DNA of 64,000 bases from Reticulitermes speratus (GCA_021186555.1 JAJKFL010000005.1:28088635-28152634), one strand, 5' to 3'. Numbered from the stretch's first letter, positions 43,260-55,050 are shown. Notes: generated by a model not told the origin, from the sequence alone. Program-made: numbers and translations.

Positions 43260-43430
43260 ATGCAGCATTGATGGAATGATACTGGCAGGCGAAAACGTGA
43301 AGTACCCGGGGATAAAAGTACTCCACTGCCAGTTTTTCCACTACAAATTCCAAACGGACAGGCCTTGGATAAAAACCGGAACTCCGTCGTGAGAGACCAG
43401 CGACTAATACCTCGCGATTTAGACCTGTTA
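43260..43430 (-). mobile_element. SINE family 5 copy, diverged
   Basis: Plus-strand view: gatggaatgatactggcagg parallels gctggaatgatgctgacagg of 59288-59455. The inverted B-box region and head (ataaaaaccggaactccgtc) are degenerate. Confidence 0.45.
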
Positions 43431-43439
43431 TCACAGTAT

Positions 43440-44755
43440 GGATTAAAGTTGAGAGTAGGCAGAGACTGATGCGCTAAGAACAAAAAAATGGTTACTAAAG
43501 CACGGAACGGGATCCATATTGAGAAGCGAGGAGTCGTTGAAGTATTTAGAAATTCCACCGTCTTTTATGGCATCTGAAAGTTCATTGCCGTTTTCACAAG
43601 AACTGGTTACTTTTCCCGAATCTGAGCCAATTGAATATGGCCTAAATCCTCGAAGTATATTTTTTAATAACCACTTTAATATCATCCTCCAACCCATTCG
43701 TACGTCTCACAGGTGATGTCGTCCCTTCAGCTTTTGGAATTAATTGGTTTTTAATTTCCCATCTCCTCCATGCGTACTTCATGACGCTTCCTTCATTTCT
43801 TCCTTTCCTTCTTAAATTAATAAACCCAATAATATTTCGTAGACAATAGAAAGTTCGATGTTCCACATTATGCGGTTTCTCAACCTTCATGTTGCATCCT
43901 ATCAGTTTAAAATATTCCTCTAAAGAAATTTTCAAACAGGCCTTTCATCAAATTGTAACAAGTTTTCTGAATTTCTAATGACAAGATAGAGCACTGGTAT
44001 TCCGATATTCTGGAAATTAACGTGAAATTATTTACTCACTAATTTCGCAGATTAAGTGACAGTACACCCATACTGGTTTAATTTATTTGGTCAGAATCTG
44101 TTTCTTCGGTGTACCGAGCTAGTTGTAGTATACGCCGTTCTGTTCATTGGCGCTACAGGTCAGTGAGGACCCAGGGCCTCCTGTTTTCGAGAGTCTAAAT
44201 TTTGTTTATAGACACAATGAAGGACTCCTCGGAGATGGATCGACCGGTCGCAAGGCCTTAGCATACACAGGACAAAACAAATGCAGAAGACTAAAGGCGG
44301 ATATACATCATCGCCTCAAGTGGGTTTCTGTCTCATTATCCCAGGGCCCAAAAAACAGTAGAGAATAAACTGTACGCTTCAGACGACGCGGTCATCTCGA
44401 TCGAATGTATGTACTCGTACACACAGTCACACTTGATTTTTTGTCGTCAATCAACCGAATATCTTTTTTAATTGGCCTTAGTCCCTACAGTATTGACATT
44501 ATTAGTGTCAAAATTATTGGAACAAATTGCTGTTTTAGAGGGACAGCAACAAAGTCAAAACCACTAAGGGATTAGGTCCTTACCATGAAAGTAAATCGTG
44601 AAATTTTTTCCTGTTTTTTTCTGAAACACTGTCCCTGTTAATTCAGAATTTCTTTGAAACAATACTCAAAAATTCACCTCCTACCTTACAAAGTCACACT
44701 CTGTCAGTTAAAAAGACCATTCGATTTATGCTGTTTACGGGGAATAATGAATAAA
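43440..44755. other. No recognisable gene
   Basis: Several 65-97-codon frames occur on both strands (43443-43697, 43519-43716, 43642-43935). None has a domain I recognise, and they overlap in opposite strands. Confidence 0.5.
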
Positions 44756-44759
44756 AGCT

Positions 44760-45030
44760 ACTCTCATAAAGGCGTATTGGCAAGTGAAGGTATAGCCCCA
44801 CTCATTCTTAACTTCGGTATTAGATTGGGCGAGTAGTTAGCTTCACGCCTTGGCCGCGTTACCGCCGGGAAAAGAGCCCCCCCTCACACATCGAATAGGA
44901 TGCTGCTTAGGACCCGGAGCCGATCTGAACCCTTTGCATTAAATTTACTGTACTTGCCGGGAATGGAACCGTGATTCTTCGGTTGCCCAGACTGTTGCCT
45001 GGTCACTATACTGACTGAGCTATTCGAACA
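44760..45030 (-). mobile_element. SINE family 2, near full-length, diverged
   Basis: On the plus strand the 3' end (ggtatagccccactcattct, taacttcggtattagat) comes first, then the body, and an inverted head with ggaatggaaccgtgattctt and actgactgagctattcgaac at the right. The poly-C (gccccccctca) near 44875-44882 marks a region variable among copies. Confidence 0.65.
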
Positions 45031-45034
45031 GTAA

Positions 45035-45875
45035 CCACAGCGCTCAAAGTTCGAAATGCCTTTACTTTAAAAGTTTAATTTTGTTTTGCCTTCCGCAGTG
45101 CGTGCCACAAATTGAGACGTTGTCAACCTGCTGGATGTGTGTTGACACGGTGGCAGTTTCCTGCGGTTTCCTGTGCACTCCGTAAACAGGGCACCGGCAC
45201 GTCAGTCTTTCTTCCTAAGATTAACCTGCAATTAGCAGCGTCAGGGGCGGACTGACAGCCACCAACGTTACTTCTACAGTTTTGTGTGCATGTCTCCTTG
45301 GTTACAATCAACTACATTCTCAACAGTCGTATGAAATAATAGTAATAATAATAATAAAATTTATTCGTTGGAGTGCCTGACAACAGCTAAAAGTTGCAAC
45401 AGAAACACGCCTTAAATTTAATTTGTTGTTGTTGTTGTTCTAGTAAGGATGTGCGATGTCAGGCAAAAGTGATACCAGTAATCACTTAATCAACTGGACA
45501 TACTGATATCACCATCAGAACATTTGAACGACATTCTGTCCTCCTCGTTAGATGAAGGAATTGCAAAAGACGACGAAGATTATTCTGGAAACAGCACAGT
45601 TGCTGATGCAACTGACTGACTAAACAACCAAGAGTCAACAGCTTAGAGCAAAGTCGTGACAGGCTGAAACTTTCATGACTTTTGTGTTATCAGAATATCC
45701 GTAAGCGAGTTACAAATACTGAATATCAAGTGGTGATGAAAATATTTGTACCTAAGGAACGTGAAGTGAGTAATTTAGAGTAGGCTGTGTAACTTACACA
45801 GTGTAGAAATGTGTGATTTATGTGACACACTGAGCAAGTACTGTTAGGACAGTAAACTGAATACAGTAGTGCGAT
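45035..45875. other. No gene; two microsatellites
   Basis: No gene is recognised. An (AAT)n run occurs at 45338-45355 and a (TTG)n run at 45424-45438. Confidence 0.55.
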
Positions 45876-45879
45876 GGGC

Positions 45880-46110
45880 TGAACATGTTACTAGAACTGT
45901 GAAATGGGAAATATAAGTCTATAAAGAATTTTGGTGTACGACTTGAAGCATTCAATTGGAAGACCAGGGAGGAGATGTGAGGATAGTATTAAGATTGATC
46001 TTAAGAGATAAGTTGTAGGGATGGAAGCGAAAAGGTCTTTGTCCAATGTGGAGGTGTGGTATCAGTGGTGTTGAACTTCCGGGTCCTGTTAACAGGCAGA
46101 TAATTAGTGA
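45880..46110 (+). mobile_element. LINE 3'-end remnant
   Basis: Reads gcgatgggctgaacatgtta (MRWAxHV segment), ggaagaccagggaggagatg (GRPxRR), gtattaagattgatcttaag and ttgaacttccgggtcctgtt (frame end). Frame-broken and tail-less. The SINE at 46127 follows 17 bp later. Confidence 0.65.
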
Positions 46111-46126
46111 AGTTAAACATTACGGG

Positions 46127-46545
46127 TCGCCCTCGGTGGACTAGTGGTTAGCGTGCTCGCCACTGGACCCAAGGTTCGCGGTTCGATCCCGGCCGAGGGC
46201 GATGGATTTTTAAGAGTGATAAAAATCCGGAGCACCACTTCCTTCGGAGGGGAAGTAAAGCCGTCGGTCCCATTTACGGCATGTAAAAGAACCTTCGGTC
46301 ATGAAGAAGAACCAGTAGTGTCCGTAGCAAAATTCAAAGCGGCCATTTCTCACCCAAGTCTCCTGACTGCCTGCCAGATGGCTCTGGCAGTCTCATCAGG
46401 ATCGAGCAAAAAGTGCGGGCAGTGAGCCGGTCACTCACTACAGAATGCACACTTACCGACCAGGAAACCTTCGGGATGAAATCCCAAAAAGAAGGAGGCT
46501 CTGGCCCACTCCGGGCTGTAACGCCATGGAAGAAGAAGAAGAACA
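46127..46545 (+). mobile_element. SINE family 3, full-length copy
   Basis: The head keeps a perfect 9-bp acceptor-like stem (TCGCCCTCG at 46127-46135 with CGAGGGCGA at 46194-46202), TAGTGGTTAGC in the D-arm position and a GGTTCGATCCC B box. The body has ggataaaaatccggagcacc-like text, cggccatttctcacccaagt and agatggctctggcagtctca, and ends in a (GAA)n tail (46530-46545). Best copy of the family here. tRNA-Asp/Glu ancestry is inferred from the D-arm. Confidence 0.9.
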
Positions 46546-46554
46546 AGAAATATT

Positions 46555-46785
46555 ACGGAGAATTACTTGCATGGATGGTAGATGGTTACAACTGGCTGAG
46601 AATTTTTGGTATTAATGATGTCGAAGCTTCGAGTCCGGCTACTAGACAGTTAGTTGGACTAATTTTATGGTGGATCTTAAGGAGATAGGTTGTGAAGATG
46701 CGATATGGTTAGGGAGAATCTGTATTAGCGATGTTGAACCTTTGGGTCTTTTTGCAAGAAATTACTAAACGACAGTAAGACGGGT
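46555..46785 (+). mobile_element. LINE 3'-end remnant
   Basis: Recognisable pieces: tacaactggctgagaatttt, tttatggtggatcttaagga (D-L-x-E/K segment), and ttgaacctttgggtcttttt at the frame end. The copy is decayed and lies just downstream of the SINE family 3 copy. Confidence 0.5.
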
Positions 46786-46789
46786 GTCA

Positions 46790-47565
46790 GGGAAATGAAT
46801 TGAGAGGATGGAGGATGTGTGGAGCTCGTCAGGATGGTGTCGACTACCGGGCTCTGGTACTATCGGCTTTGAAAATTGGGGTTCTGATATCGGAATGTTA
46901 CTTATACCATTTGGGATAAGCATTCAGGAGACGCCGCAGAAACTTCAAGCATTCCTTGTTGCACTCTTTGATTGTGGTGTGGTTTTTAATTTAGGGACAT
47001 TTTATCTTCGGGATATCCGGCGCGGTTTCGACAGCGTCTTGTTGTTGCAGCCCTTAGGAGCTCACTATGTGTCTTATATCTTGGTTTTCTCACAGTCTTA
47101 CATCCGTACACAACGTTCGTTTTTAAATGATGAATTTTCATTTCTGTGTTGAATATCTTCAGATTCATGTTTATTTTATGTTCCGGTCACTCAGTCTACT
47201 GAAACTTGCAAATGCTTTGCCTCCTATGTTGCAACATGTTTTATAGCCCTGCTTCTGATTGGCCTGCGACTGATTGAATTAGGAGAAAACCAACTAACTA
47301 TTTAACTAACTAACCAAATTATTAAGTATTTCATTAAGTAATACAAGTTTGCTGCAATTACCAACAGGCTTTCTAAAATGTAGTTAATACGCTTCTCGGT
47401 GCTTCATTTGTTGCATCGTCAGGGTCTGTGTCCAGTGAAGCTTCGAAACGAGTATGGGAGTTGAATGGTTATAAAGATTAAAAACCCTGTTGTAATGCTA
47501 CTATATTTGTATTATTCGAAGCCATATATAATGCACAGAATATATTTGCTTTATTAACTAGCTAC
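46790..47565. other. No recognisable gene
   Basis: A 114-codon plus-strand frame (46808-47152) overlaps a minus-strand frame. Neither has a recognisable domain. Confidence 0.45.
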
Positions 47566-47569
47566 CCAC

Positions 47570-47665
47570 TAATTCCACGGAGCAGAGTCCTTTAGAAAAT
47601 GGTCAGGTAAATCCCGCCTTTTATAGGACACGAAGGTTCATTACAGGGAAGTCTCGGCCCTGGAC
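47570..47665 (-). mobile_element. LINE 3'-end fragment
   Basis: The plus-strand view aattccacggagcagagtcc followed by gtaaatcccgccttttatag and acgaaggttcattacaggga is the reverse complement of the LINE 3' UTR and frame end. Confidence 0.65.
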
Positions 47666-47669
47666 CCAT

Positions 47670-48750
47670 TTGCTGAGCCACAAGAGTCCATACTCATTTA
47701 TGTACCTTAAGTCGTTCCGTATCCTTTCGATGCCATGTGTTGAAGAAAAACAGAAGTCGTTTTCGAAACCCCGAGTTTTGAAAAAATGTCCAAAATATAA
47801 TGTCAATCATAAAACAGATATGTGCCAACAGCACTTCAGAAACCTTCACGTGTGGAGTTCTACGTGTGTTATCGTTTGTAAACTGTCCAGACGACGGAAG
47901 TCTGCTGCAATTCTGTTGGGAGTCAGTATATATATATATAACTATGGAGGAGGATTTAGCCCCATTTCAAAATTAAAAATAGAAGATCACAACTTATAGG
48001 GACCTCTGAAAGTATAGGCTCATATTCAATGTATTTTGTAGCTACAGTCCATATCCAGGTTATCTTCCGTATTCACAAGCTGAAGAGACCAAAATTCTGT
48101 AGTAACTAGCCTTGAACCCTGAACTACATTTACCAAGGATATCGATAGAGTAGCATTCCATACTTTATAATGTCCTGTCACCTGAGGAAGGTAACAGAAC
48201 TGCTTACCATAACGTTACGCTTTGAAGAACCTGAGACGAGAGATAGTGTCCAAAATAATTATAGGTGTAAAAGAACCATCGCGATAAGACGTAACTTACT
48301 TCGCAGTGTGCATGTTAACATTTGAAACGACTGTCAGGCGTACTGAAGTCGAATTTCTGGAATTCTGTTTTTGGGATTAGTGTAGCGTGCACAGACGGTA
48401 AGGTAAATACGAGATCTTTTCTCGGAATACTTTACTTTAGTTCTGTGGGTTTGTGGCGATATTTAAAGGACACAAATTTTCCTTTGTTGTTTAATTTATT
48501 ACCTTTTATTGAGGACACGCCGTGTTCTCGGAAGGGAAGGCCCGAAGCTTGCTTACAAGCAAATATTAGGAAATCTGGAAGATGCGCAGGATTCTTGAAT
48601 TATGTGTAACGCCCTTCAGCTTTGAAGGTTGCTCTGTAGGCTTTTGAGGGCGAGGTTAAGCGTGCTGTACCATTCCTACCCCATATATCTTCATGGCGCG
48701 TTGCTTGATTTATCACAAAGACGTCTTTGCCTTTTGCCTTCATCTGTCTT
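47670..48750. other. No recognisable gene
   Basis: Frames at 47670-47999 (109 codons, +) and 48322-48609 (95 codons, +) lack recognisable domains. A short (TA)n run lies at 47928-47940. Confidence 0.45.
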
Positions 48751-48757
48751 AGCACCC

Positions 48758-49010
48758 AGGATAGCTCGGTCGTTATAATGACCAAATTACGGGCCAGACG
48801 ACCGGGAGATCGATGTTCGATTGCCGGCAGACACAGAAATCTTGTCTTCTTCGCTGTTTCCAGACGCCTTGGTTCCTACCCAGCCTGCTGTCCAGTGGGT
48901 ACGGAGGGCTGATTTTCAGGAAACAAAGGAGTAGGGGCTTGCGTATGACCGCTAACCACCACCTGGTGCCGGAGAACTGTGTAATTCCATCCTTCTTATG
49001 TCTTTATGGC
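48758..49010 (+). mobile_element. SINE family 2, near full-length copy
   Basis: The head ccaggatagctcggtcgtta with degenerate B box (gttcgattgccggcag), cctacccagcctgctgtcca, agtgggtacgg and ccaccacctggtgccggaga occur in family order. Confidence 0.75.
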
Positions 49011-49014
49011 ACGG

Positions 49015-49775
49015 TACTTAATTAAACACAAAGAGAGTTTTACCGTACATTTATACAGTAGTACCTATATTTACCTCTGTATACTTCTAATTAAATGTTA
49101 CCCACTATATAATACGCTTGGTTTGTAAGGCACACTTGGGGTATTTTTACAGTTGATGATAGGCTACTTGCGCGCAATGGCAGTGATTCCCGAAAAGTCT
49201 TATCGTTAGGAAGCAATCAAGATGTGCCTGTGTTTCAGCTAACAAAGCAACGTCGTGCTTTGACGATAAATACCTATCAGGCTCTCTCGTAAGAAGCTTG
49301 TCACATCCATGGCGTGGTTAAATTATGATTACATTAGGAAGCAGTCAGAGGTGCCTATGCTTCGGTCGGCATTGCAGCGTCGCACTTTGCCGAAGAAATC
49401 TACCAAGCTGTCTCTTATGAACTTTAATAACTCATGGCCGCAATATTCAATGTAATTTAATTTAATTTAATTTCCATGGGACTGTAATATGGGACCTAAG
49501 CCTATGTGAAATGTTCAGTTGAAAGTATGCATGTGGGATTTGTAGCTGAAGACGGCAATTGTCAAAATTTCCCTTTGAAATTTCAACGGACTTTTCACTA
49601 GTAGATTATAAAACCTTGTCAACACGTGCGGGTCAGCTACGAGTACACGGTGTTATCAAGAAAGGAGGAATCGCATGACGAACGAGGCATAGCCTTCATA
49701 GCAGGCGTATATGGGACATATGCGTAATTGAAATTTCTGGTTTGCAAACGCCATGTGAGAATATAAGTTGGGAAA
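49015..49775. other. No gene; short (TTTAA)n run
   Basis: Nothing is recognised apart from a taatttaatttaatttaatt run at 49452-49471. Confidence 0.5.
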
Positions 49776-49784
49776 ACTAAGGTT

Positions 49785-49905
49785 ACAAGAAAGGTTGGTT
49801 TTTCGAGATACGGCATGGGTTCGTCTGGTCCAGGGCAGGGTTGAACGGCTTTCTCTGACTGTAGCGGTATGTAACCGTCGGATTCTGTAACACAGGCTAA
49901 TTTAT
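49785..49905 (+). mobile_element. Probable LINE 3'-end remnant
   Basis: The order ggttcgtctggtccagggca (W-x-x-L-x-Q-G/D), ggcagggttgaacgg, cgtcggattctgtaacacag resembles the LINE end with much decay. Confidence 0.35.
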
Positions 49906-49924
49906 TTCGTATTGTGGCCGTGTG

Positions 49925-50470
49925 AGCTATGAAAACTTAGGTCTGGTAAATGTTTACCAGCGTTTAGGAAAAACTGGTTCATCTTCAAGGTAATCCGGGA
50001 GACCGCAGTCTGATTTCTCACCACCGTGATGTGAAACGGGAGATTATTCTTTGTTGATCTTTTTTTTTTACTTTGTTACATCAAATTACTGTCTGGAACA
50101 GACTCAACTGGACATTAGCAACTTACCATGCTGCTGTAGAGTGAAAAAGACGTTCTTTTTTTCAGTAATTTTGAAATAAATCTCGTTTGCATGTACAGAA
50201 TTAACATTAAGGTCAAGAATTCTGGTACTGTACTTAAAAAAAGTGTTATAATATTTTTCCAAATCCTCCCCCCCCCCCCCCCCCCCCAAATGGAAATAAA
50301 TTGGATTAAAAATGCACCGAACAGAGTTCCCGGACGTTCTGTAGGTTCACGTGTTCAAAGGACTGATTAGTACCTTGTAAAGACACAAATATATGACACA
50401 AATTACGGGGTTTTCCTTCTTATACCGTTGAGAAAGAAATGTTAATAACAGGTAGACCTATACAAACATT
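49925..50470. other. No gene; 20-base C run
   Basis: No gene is recognised. A pure C run of 20 bases lies at 50268-50287. The minus-strand Gly-rich frame start here is an artefact of the run. Confidence 0.55.
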
Positions 50471-50475
50471 ACTCG

Positions 50476-50690
50476 GATTGTGGGTTTGATTCCCGCCGGG
50501 GGCATGGATGTCTGTCTCTTGTGAGTGTTGTGTGTTATCAGGCAGAGGTCTCTGCGACAGGCTGGTCACTCGTCCAGAGGAACCCTACCGAATGTGGTGT
50601 GTCTCAAGTGTGTATCGTGAAGCCTCGAAAACTGGGGCGGTCTAGGCCCCCAAGGGGCTGTCGAGATATCGAAATTTGTGAGTAACAAAG
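50476..50690 (+). mobile_element. SINE family 4, head-truncated copy
   Basis: Starts at the B box (gggtttgattcccgccgggg) and continues with catggatgtctgtctcttgt, cagaggtctctgcgac, cactcgtccagagg and a 3' end aggggctgtcgagatatcga, which agrees with the end of 22735-22977. Confidence 0.75.
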
Positions 50691-50694
50691 CAAC

Positions 50695-52220
50695 AAAGCT
50701 CGTCGTAAATCGATAAAGCCTATGTCGCTTCTTTTTCTATTTATGTATATGGGTTTTTACAATTACATCAGTTTTGATTTCAAAATAACTTCAATTTGTA
50801 GTGAAGTCTTAACCATTTAATATATAGGCCTACGACGTGCTGTAACTTTCAGAAAATCTAATGCGTTTTGACCACACTGTCTATTTATTATTGGCTTGTA
50901 TGATCTTCAGAATAAACAGTGATTATTTACCTAGACAATATTAACCGTTTGGCCATTGTAATGGATGTGCAGTATGTTATCTGTGAAGCATGAGCTAAAT
51001 TTTAATGTGATTTAGAAGAATATCATGATTCGAAGTGTTAAGGCCGGTAATTGCAGAGTTGCATCGTCTGAAATTTCCGTCTGGTCACTGAGCCGCCATT
51101 TTGGTTCTGTCCGTTCGAGTACAATGACTTGTTTTATTACCTTCTTGAAAGCACCAAATCTTCGTTCAAAGCCGTTATCACGTATAGGCGACATTCCAAC
51201 ACACAAAACGTCAACAGAGTCTAAGATAAAAGTATAATTTGTAAAAACCTGTGACTTAAGCTGTCACTTATTTTGTATGGGCGTGAATTAAGTTCTGTTA
51301 CGTTGAAATAACACAGATTACAAGACTCCGAAAAGAAAGTGCTCATGAAAATACCTGAATCCTCAAGAGTTGTCTCCTATTCAGATTTTTACGCCTAAGT
51401 TTGCACGCAATTCTAACCTTTCTGCACGTGCTACATGACCTCCTCAGGTCCTTGATTTGGCCAGTAAAGTATACCTGTACATACTCACAGACAAAACACA
51501 GAGTTTATAACTAGACAATATTCGATGCAGCCATAAGGCAACTTAGTGTACGGATACCGTGCGAGAAAGAAGAGACTTTTAGCAGGAAAGATGGCGTTGG
51601 CGACTTGATCATGGGGGTAGTGTTATCAGTGATGGATGGATCAATTAATCCGAACGAAGCACAGTAGCTCATCCATCTAGCTGTGTCATGGTGACCGACA
51701 GCCTATACGTGCCTCATACAAATGCAGCTTCTTTTTTTCGAGTAGCGTGGCTGAAAGGCTTCTTTTTCCGTCAGCTGTTAAATTTAAAGACATTTATCCT
51801 TGTATCATCTTTGAGCTGGGAGATCACCCAGGAAACTTGCTACTATGACAGTGTTCCTACTCCCGTTGTTGTTTCCAGGCTTCCTCTTAATCAGCATGCC
51901 CCTCTCCTATGTGTCAGTACGGGAAGCTAACCGTCCTTAGCGCGCAGGACTTCCAGGCCCCCAAAACAAAATCATGGTAAGGTGTTTAGGCTGGCAGACA
52001 ATTTTACAAAGTTAGTTTAGCGTTATGACGTTACAACATGCTGATCATTGTAGCCGCATGTGATCATGCATCGCTTCACCATTACCATCGTCGTGTTCAA
52101 TCCCTTTTCGGGGCTTAAGACGTATCTTTGTTGTCGTGAAGAAAGTTGCAGTATGTGCCCATTACCTTCACAATGGCTGTGTGTTTGTAGGCCACAACTT
52201 GAGAACAGCCGAACGCATAT
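50695..52220. other. No recognisable gene
   Basis: No gene or repeat is recognised. Short frames near 51012-51237 on both strands and 51688-51930 lack known domains. Confidence 0.5.
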
Positions 52221-52224
52221 TAAC

Positions 52225-52381
52225 TGAGATCGGCGCTCTTCTGGGTTATTACGCGGCGTCGTGCGGTAATAGTTTACCGACGTTTCGGGACAACGTATCG
52301 GTCCCATCTTCACGGGTCAAGAGTCCGAGTAAACAATTACCACACGACGCCGCGTAATAACCCAGAAGAGCGCAGATCTCA
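52225..52381. mobile_element. Foldback element with hammerhead-like loop (Penelope-like)
   Basis: Two 53-bp arms (52225-52277 and 52329-52381) are reverse complements at about 50 of 53 positions, starting tgagatc...gcgctcttctggg and ending gtttac/gtaaac. The 51-nt loop carries, on the minus strand, a hammerhead-like order. The sequence continues rightward into homology with 23586-23727. Confidence 0.75.
52278..52328 (-). ncRNA. Hammerhead-like motif in foldback loop
   Basis: Minus strand: UGAAGA preceded by G instead of C (position 3 changed), a U, stem II GGGAC with GUCCC (5 bp), GAAA, a C-GUCG-G stem III and the UA cleavage dinucleotide. The 53-bp arms could serve as a very long stem I, but an extra 16-nt segment lies between arm and core on one side. 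The C3-to-G change should impair catalysis. Confidence 0.5.
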
Positions 52382-52384
52382 TCA

Positions 52385-52975
52385 ACATCGCGGCGGAAGC
52401 CTGAAATCAAGGCATGTTAACTAAATCTTTTGATAGAGGCCTGTGACACTTTCACTGAAATTTACACACATTCCACTTTTGGTTAAAATCAGACACCAAC
52501 AACGGAAAATTTGCATGAAGACCTACATGCAGTTCTACAAGCATCTTCAATGTAACTTGATAAATATTTATCAGGGCGAAATTTTCGAACAAAGGCTGTA
52601 GAGAAAAATGGCTCACATTTCGTGACCAGTATTTTACGTAAGTCTTACCGTGTTCACGACAATTGGAAGAAATGTGAACGAATGCCCCAACATCATTACA
52701 CTATACTTACAGTTCATGACGTTTCTGTGTTTGTTCTGTTGAGATGTAAGAAGTACGATGGATTAGCCAAAAGTCGAAAAGGATTCATTATTTTAGAAAG
52801 CATTCTGACTGACAATGCGCCAAAGCACCTTAATGCGTTACGCCTAAAGCATTTGCAGATTTCTGGTTCAAGTTCGTGTATTGCAATTGCATAATTGACG
52901 AATTAAATAATTAAATGGTTGTGACCGCCTAGATTAACAGCCCCGAAAACGGCTACTTCTCCTGAACCCTGCACA
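52385..52975. other. No recognisable gene
   Basis: Apart from the Penelope-like continuation to about 52415, nothing is recognised. The 90-codon frame 52622-52894 (+) has no known domain. Confidence 0.45.
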
Positions 52976-52980
52976 CACTA

Positions 52981-53473
52981 GGGCACCCTTTCTCAAACTG
53001 TAGTCTGCGGATCCGCTACACGAGGCCTGGCCAGGGGATACGCGAGTTTTTTTTTCTATTATAAGTTACAAAGAAATAAATATAGTATAGAGTACTTTTA
53101 ATATTTTTAAAAATATACTTACGCGTAATAATGCCGTAACACAACGTTTCGCCACCTGGGCTCCGCAACTTGAGTCTGAGGCATCTTCGAGGTCAGTAAA
53201 TTCTCTTCAATACAACATAAAGAGTTTCGTAATATTAATTATATTGTCCCTACTCCTAGGAAAAATCATAGTTTGGTAAAGAATTTTTACACAGACATAA
53301 TGAAGTTTCTACAGTTTAAGTATGTTTCTTGTTTGTAATTATTGGAATTTCCAAGTCTTCCAGCAAGTTTTAATTGAGGGGTCCATGAGCTGAGATAATT
53401 TTGGGGAGGGGGTACGCAAAATTACTGAAACTTTATAACTGATCCGCGGAACCAGAAAGTTTGAGAACCACTG
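52981..53473. mobile_element. hAT-like non-autonomous element
   Basis: The right end reads agaaagtttgagaaccactg (53454-53473), the classic hAT terminal repeat. The left end tttctcaaactgtagtctgc with atccgc matches its reverse complement, but its first few bases are degraded. Subterminal ggggatacgcga and ggggtccatgagctgaga are further hAT hallmarks. It carries no transposase, and a target-site duplication was not found. Confidence 0.75.
53136..53195 (-). ncRNA. Hammerhead-like remnant inside the hAT element
   Basis: Minus strand: CUCGAAGA, U, GCC...GGC closing pair with a large loop, then GAAA-C-GUU-G-U. The box order is right but the first box is altered. It suggests a Penelope-like fragment landed in the hAT element. 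Confidence 0.35.
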
Positions 53474-53479
53474 TTCTTA

Positions 53480-54165
53480 AGGTCCTCTGGCTGACTGCCA
53501 ATACCGAAACCACTATCGTCACCAAGCAAGAAAAATGCACCTGACCGTCGGCTGTCATCGGACGAGTCGATGCATATATTACACCACAGCAACAAACGGA
53601 AGTGACAGTGACCGCTATCCTAACGTAAACAAATTTACCCACCAGATGGCACCTGCAGTCAGACACCTGATAAGTGGGGGAGCGAGTGTATTTTTGTGAA
53701 GGATGAGGCCCTTGGAGGTATAATTAGGACAGTCAATAGGAGGGTGACTATAAACATCAATTATAAACCGCATGTGATGCTGAGGAGAGGGGAGGACGAA
53801 ACGAACTCACAATTTGCAACAAAACCACACGCCCCTCTACAAGATTGATTTCAGACAACTGATAATCTTGAGGCGCCCACAACATACCAAGCTGTGTATC
53901 AGTATGGAACCGCTACCTTACGTTGTTTATGTAGCCTATGTTTGTAACACGTTTTTAAGAAAAGGTTTCCAATTTGCAATAATGTGTTAGATGCGTAGGT
54001 GCTAAGTGCACTCTACCACCATCCTCCCCCCCACCCCAAGTGGGATACGTAAGTATAGATCACTAATACCAAATTATATCAAAATTCTTTATCAGTCCCT
54101 GAGATGAAAAGCGCGGATGGATAGAAAAAAGGAGACAGAGAAGACTTCCTCATTGTCAGAAACAG
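53480..54165. other. No recognisable gene or repeat
   Basis: Nothing is recognised. Confidence 0.5.
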
Positions 54166-54169
54166 GAAG

Positions 54170-54355
54170 CTTGTATATCTTCCTCTCGCACCAGTGGCGT
54201 AGCTGGAAGGATAAAATTTAAATCACTTTTAGAGAAGAGGGTAGGGGGCGTAGACTGGGTTTTTGTGGATTGGGATAGAGTTCCATACCGGGCTGTCGTA
54301 AACTGTCGGGTTTCACAGAAGGCTGAGAATTTGTTGAGTAACTCGGATCCAGGTT
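54170..54355 (+). mobile_element. LINE 3'-end remnant
   Basis: The run gaagagggtagggggcgtag, actgggtttttgtggattgg (W-x-x-L-x-x-D/G) and actgtcgggtttcacag then cttgagtaactcg-like text follow the LINE 3' order. Frame lost. Confidence 0.45.
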
Positions 54356-54369
54356 TTTCCAAAGAGGAT

Positions 54370-55050
54370 TTCGCGAAAATATAGGGCCCTGCTGAACATC
54401 GTGGAACAGATAAATAAAAATTCTAAAGTGGCGCGAAAAATTCCAGATACCCCATCGCGGGTGCTTTTATCCGGCATTTGGCAATACTGGAGTAATATCC
54501 GTGCATCACCAGCTGCTTCTTTGTTTTGTGTCGGTCACCTCCCATTTGAGGTTACAAGTTGTTTATTTCTGTGTTCGTTTCGTATCTTTGCATAGCCGCC
54601 TCATCGGGGGCGACAGAAAGACGAGTCCTGTGTCACCAAGAGGAAAAGAGCTGTGCGGCTCTTCACAAACAAAACGTCTTTATAATAATGTAGCAGTAAC
54701 TGAATTGCTCTTCCACTGTCAAATTTTTCCTGGTTTGTCAACCTTTTTCATATGCAGGGGTGCCTCGGGATATGAAAAATTATTTTAGTGGCTCCTACTT
54801 ATAAAAATGTTGGGAGACACTCCATGGCTCAAGACTCTGCTCCGTGTAATTACTGAGTTGTTCACATTATTGACTTTGTACAAATAACACGCTAAAAATT
54901 AAACCCTATGGCTAAGGACCACAAGGTCACGGTCTTGAATTCCGCATCAGAGAAGTGAACTGTCACCTTGAGGCTCCGCCTGCTTTAATCCCAGACTTTG
55001 ACAGCAAGCATTTCCGTTCTAGGCAGCAATAACGAGGCGACCCCACACCC
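54370..55050. other. Upstream flank of the PRDM exon; no recognisable gene
   Basis: No other exon is visible here. Frames at 54401-54788 have no recognised domain. Candidate splice acceptors for the following exon lie at its right edge. Confidence 0.45.

Noticed and set aside
46127..46202. Possible functional tRNA gene
   Set aside because: Despite a good stem and both promoter boxes, the middle does not give a normal anticodon arm. The head continues into a SINE body shared with 26083-26465.
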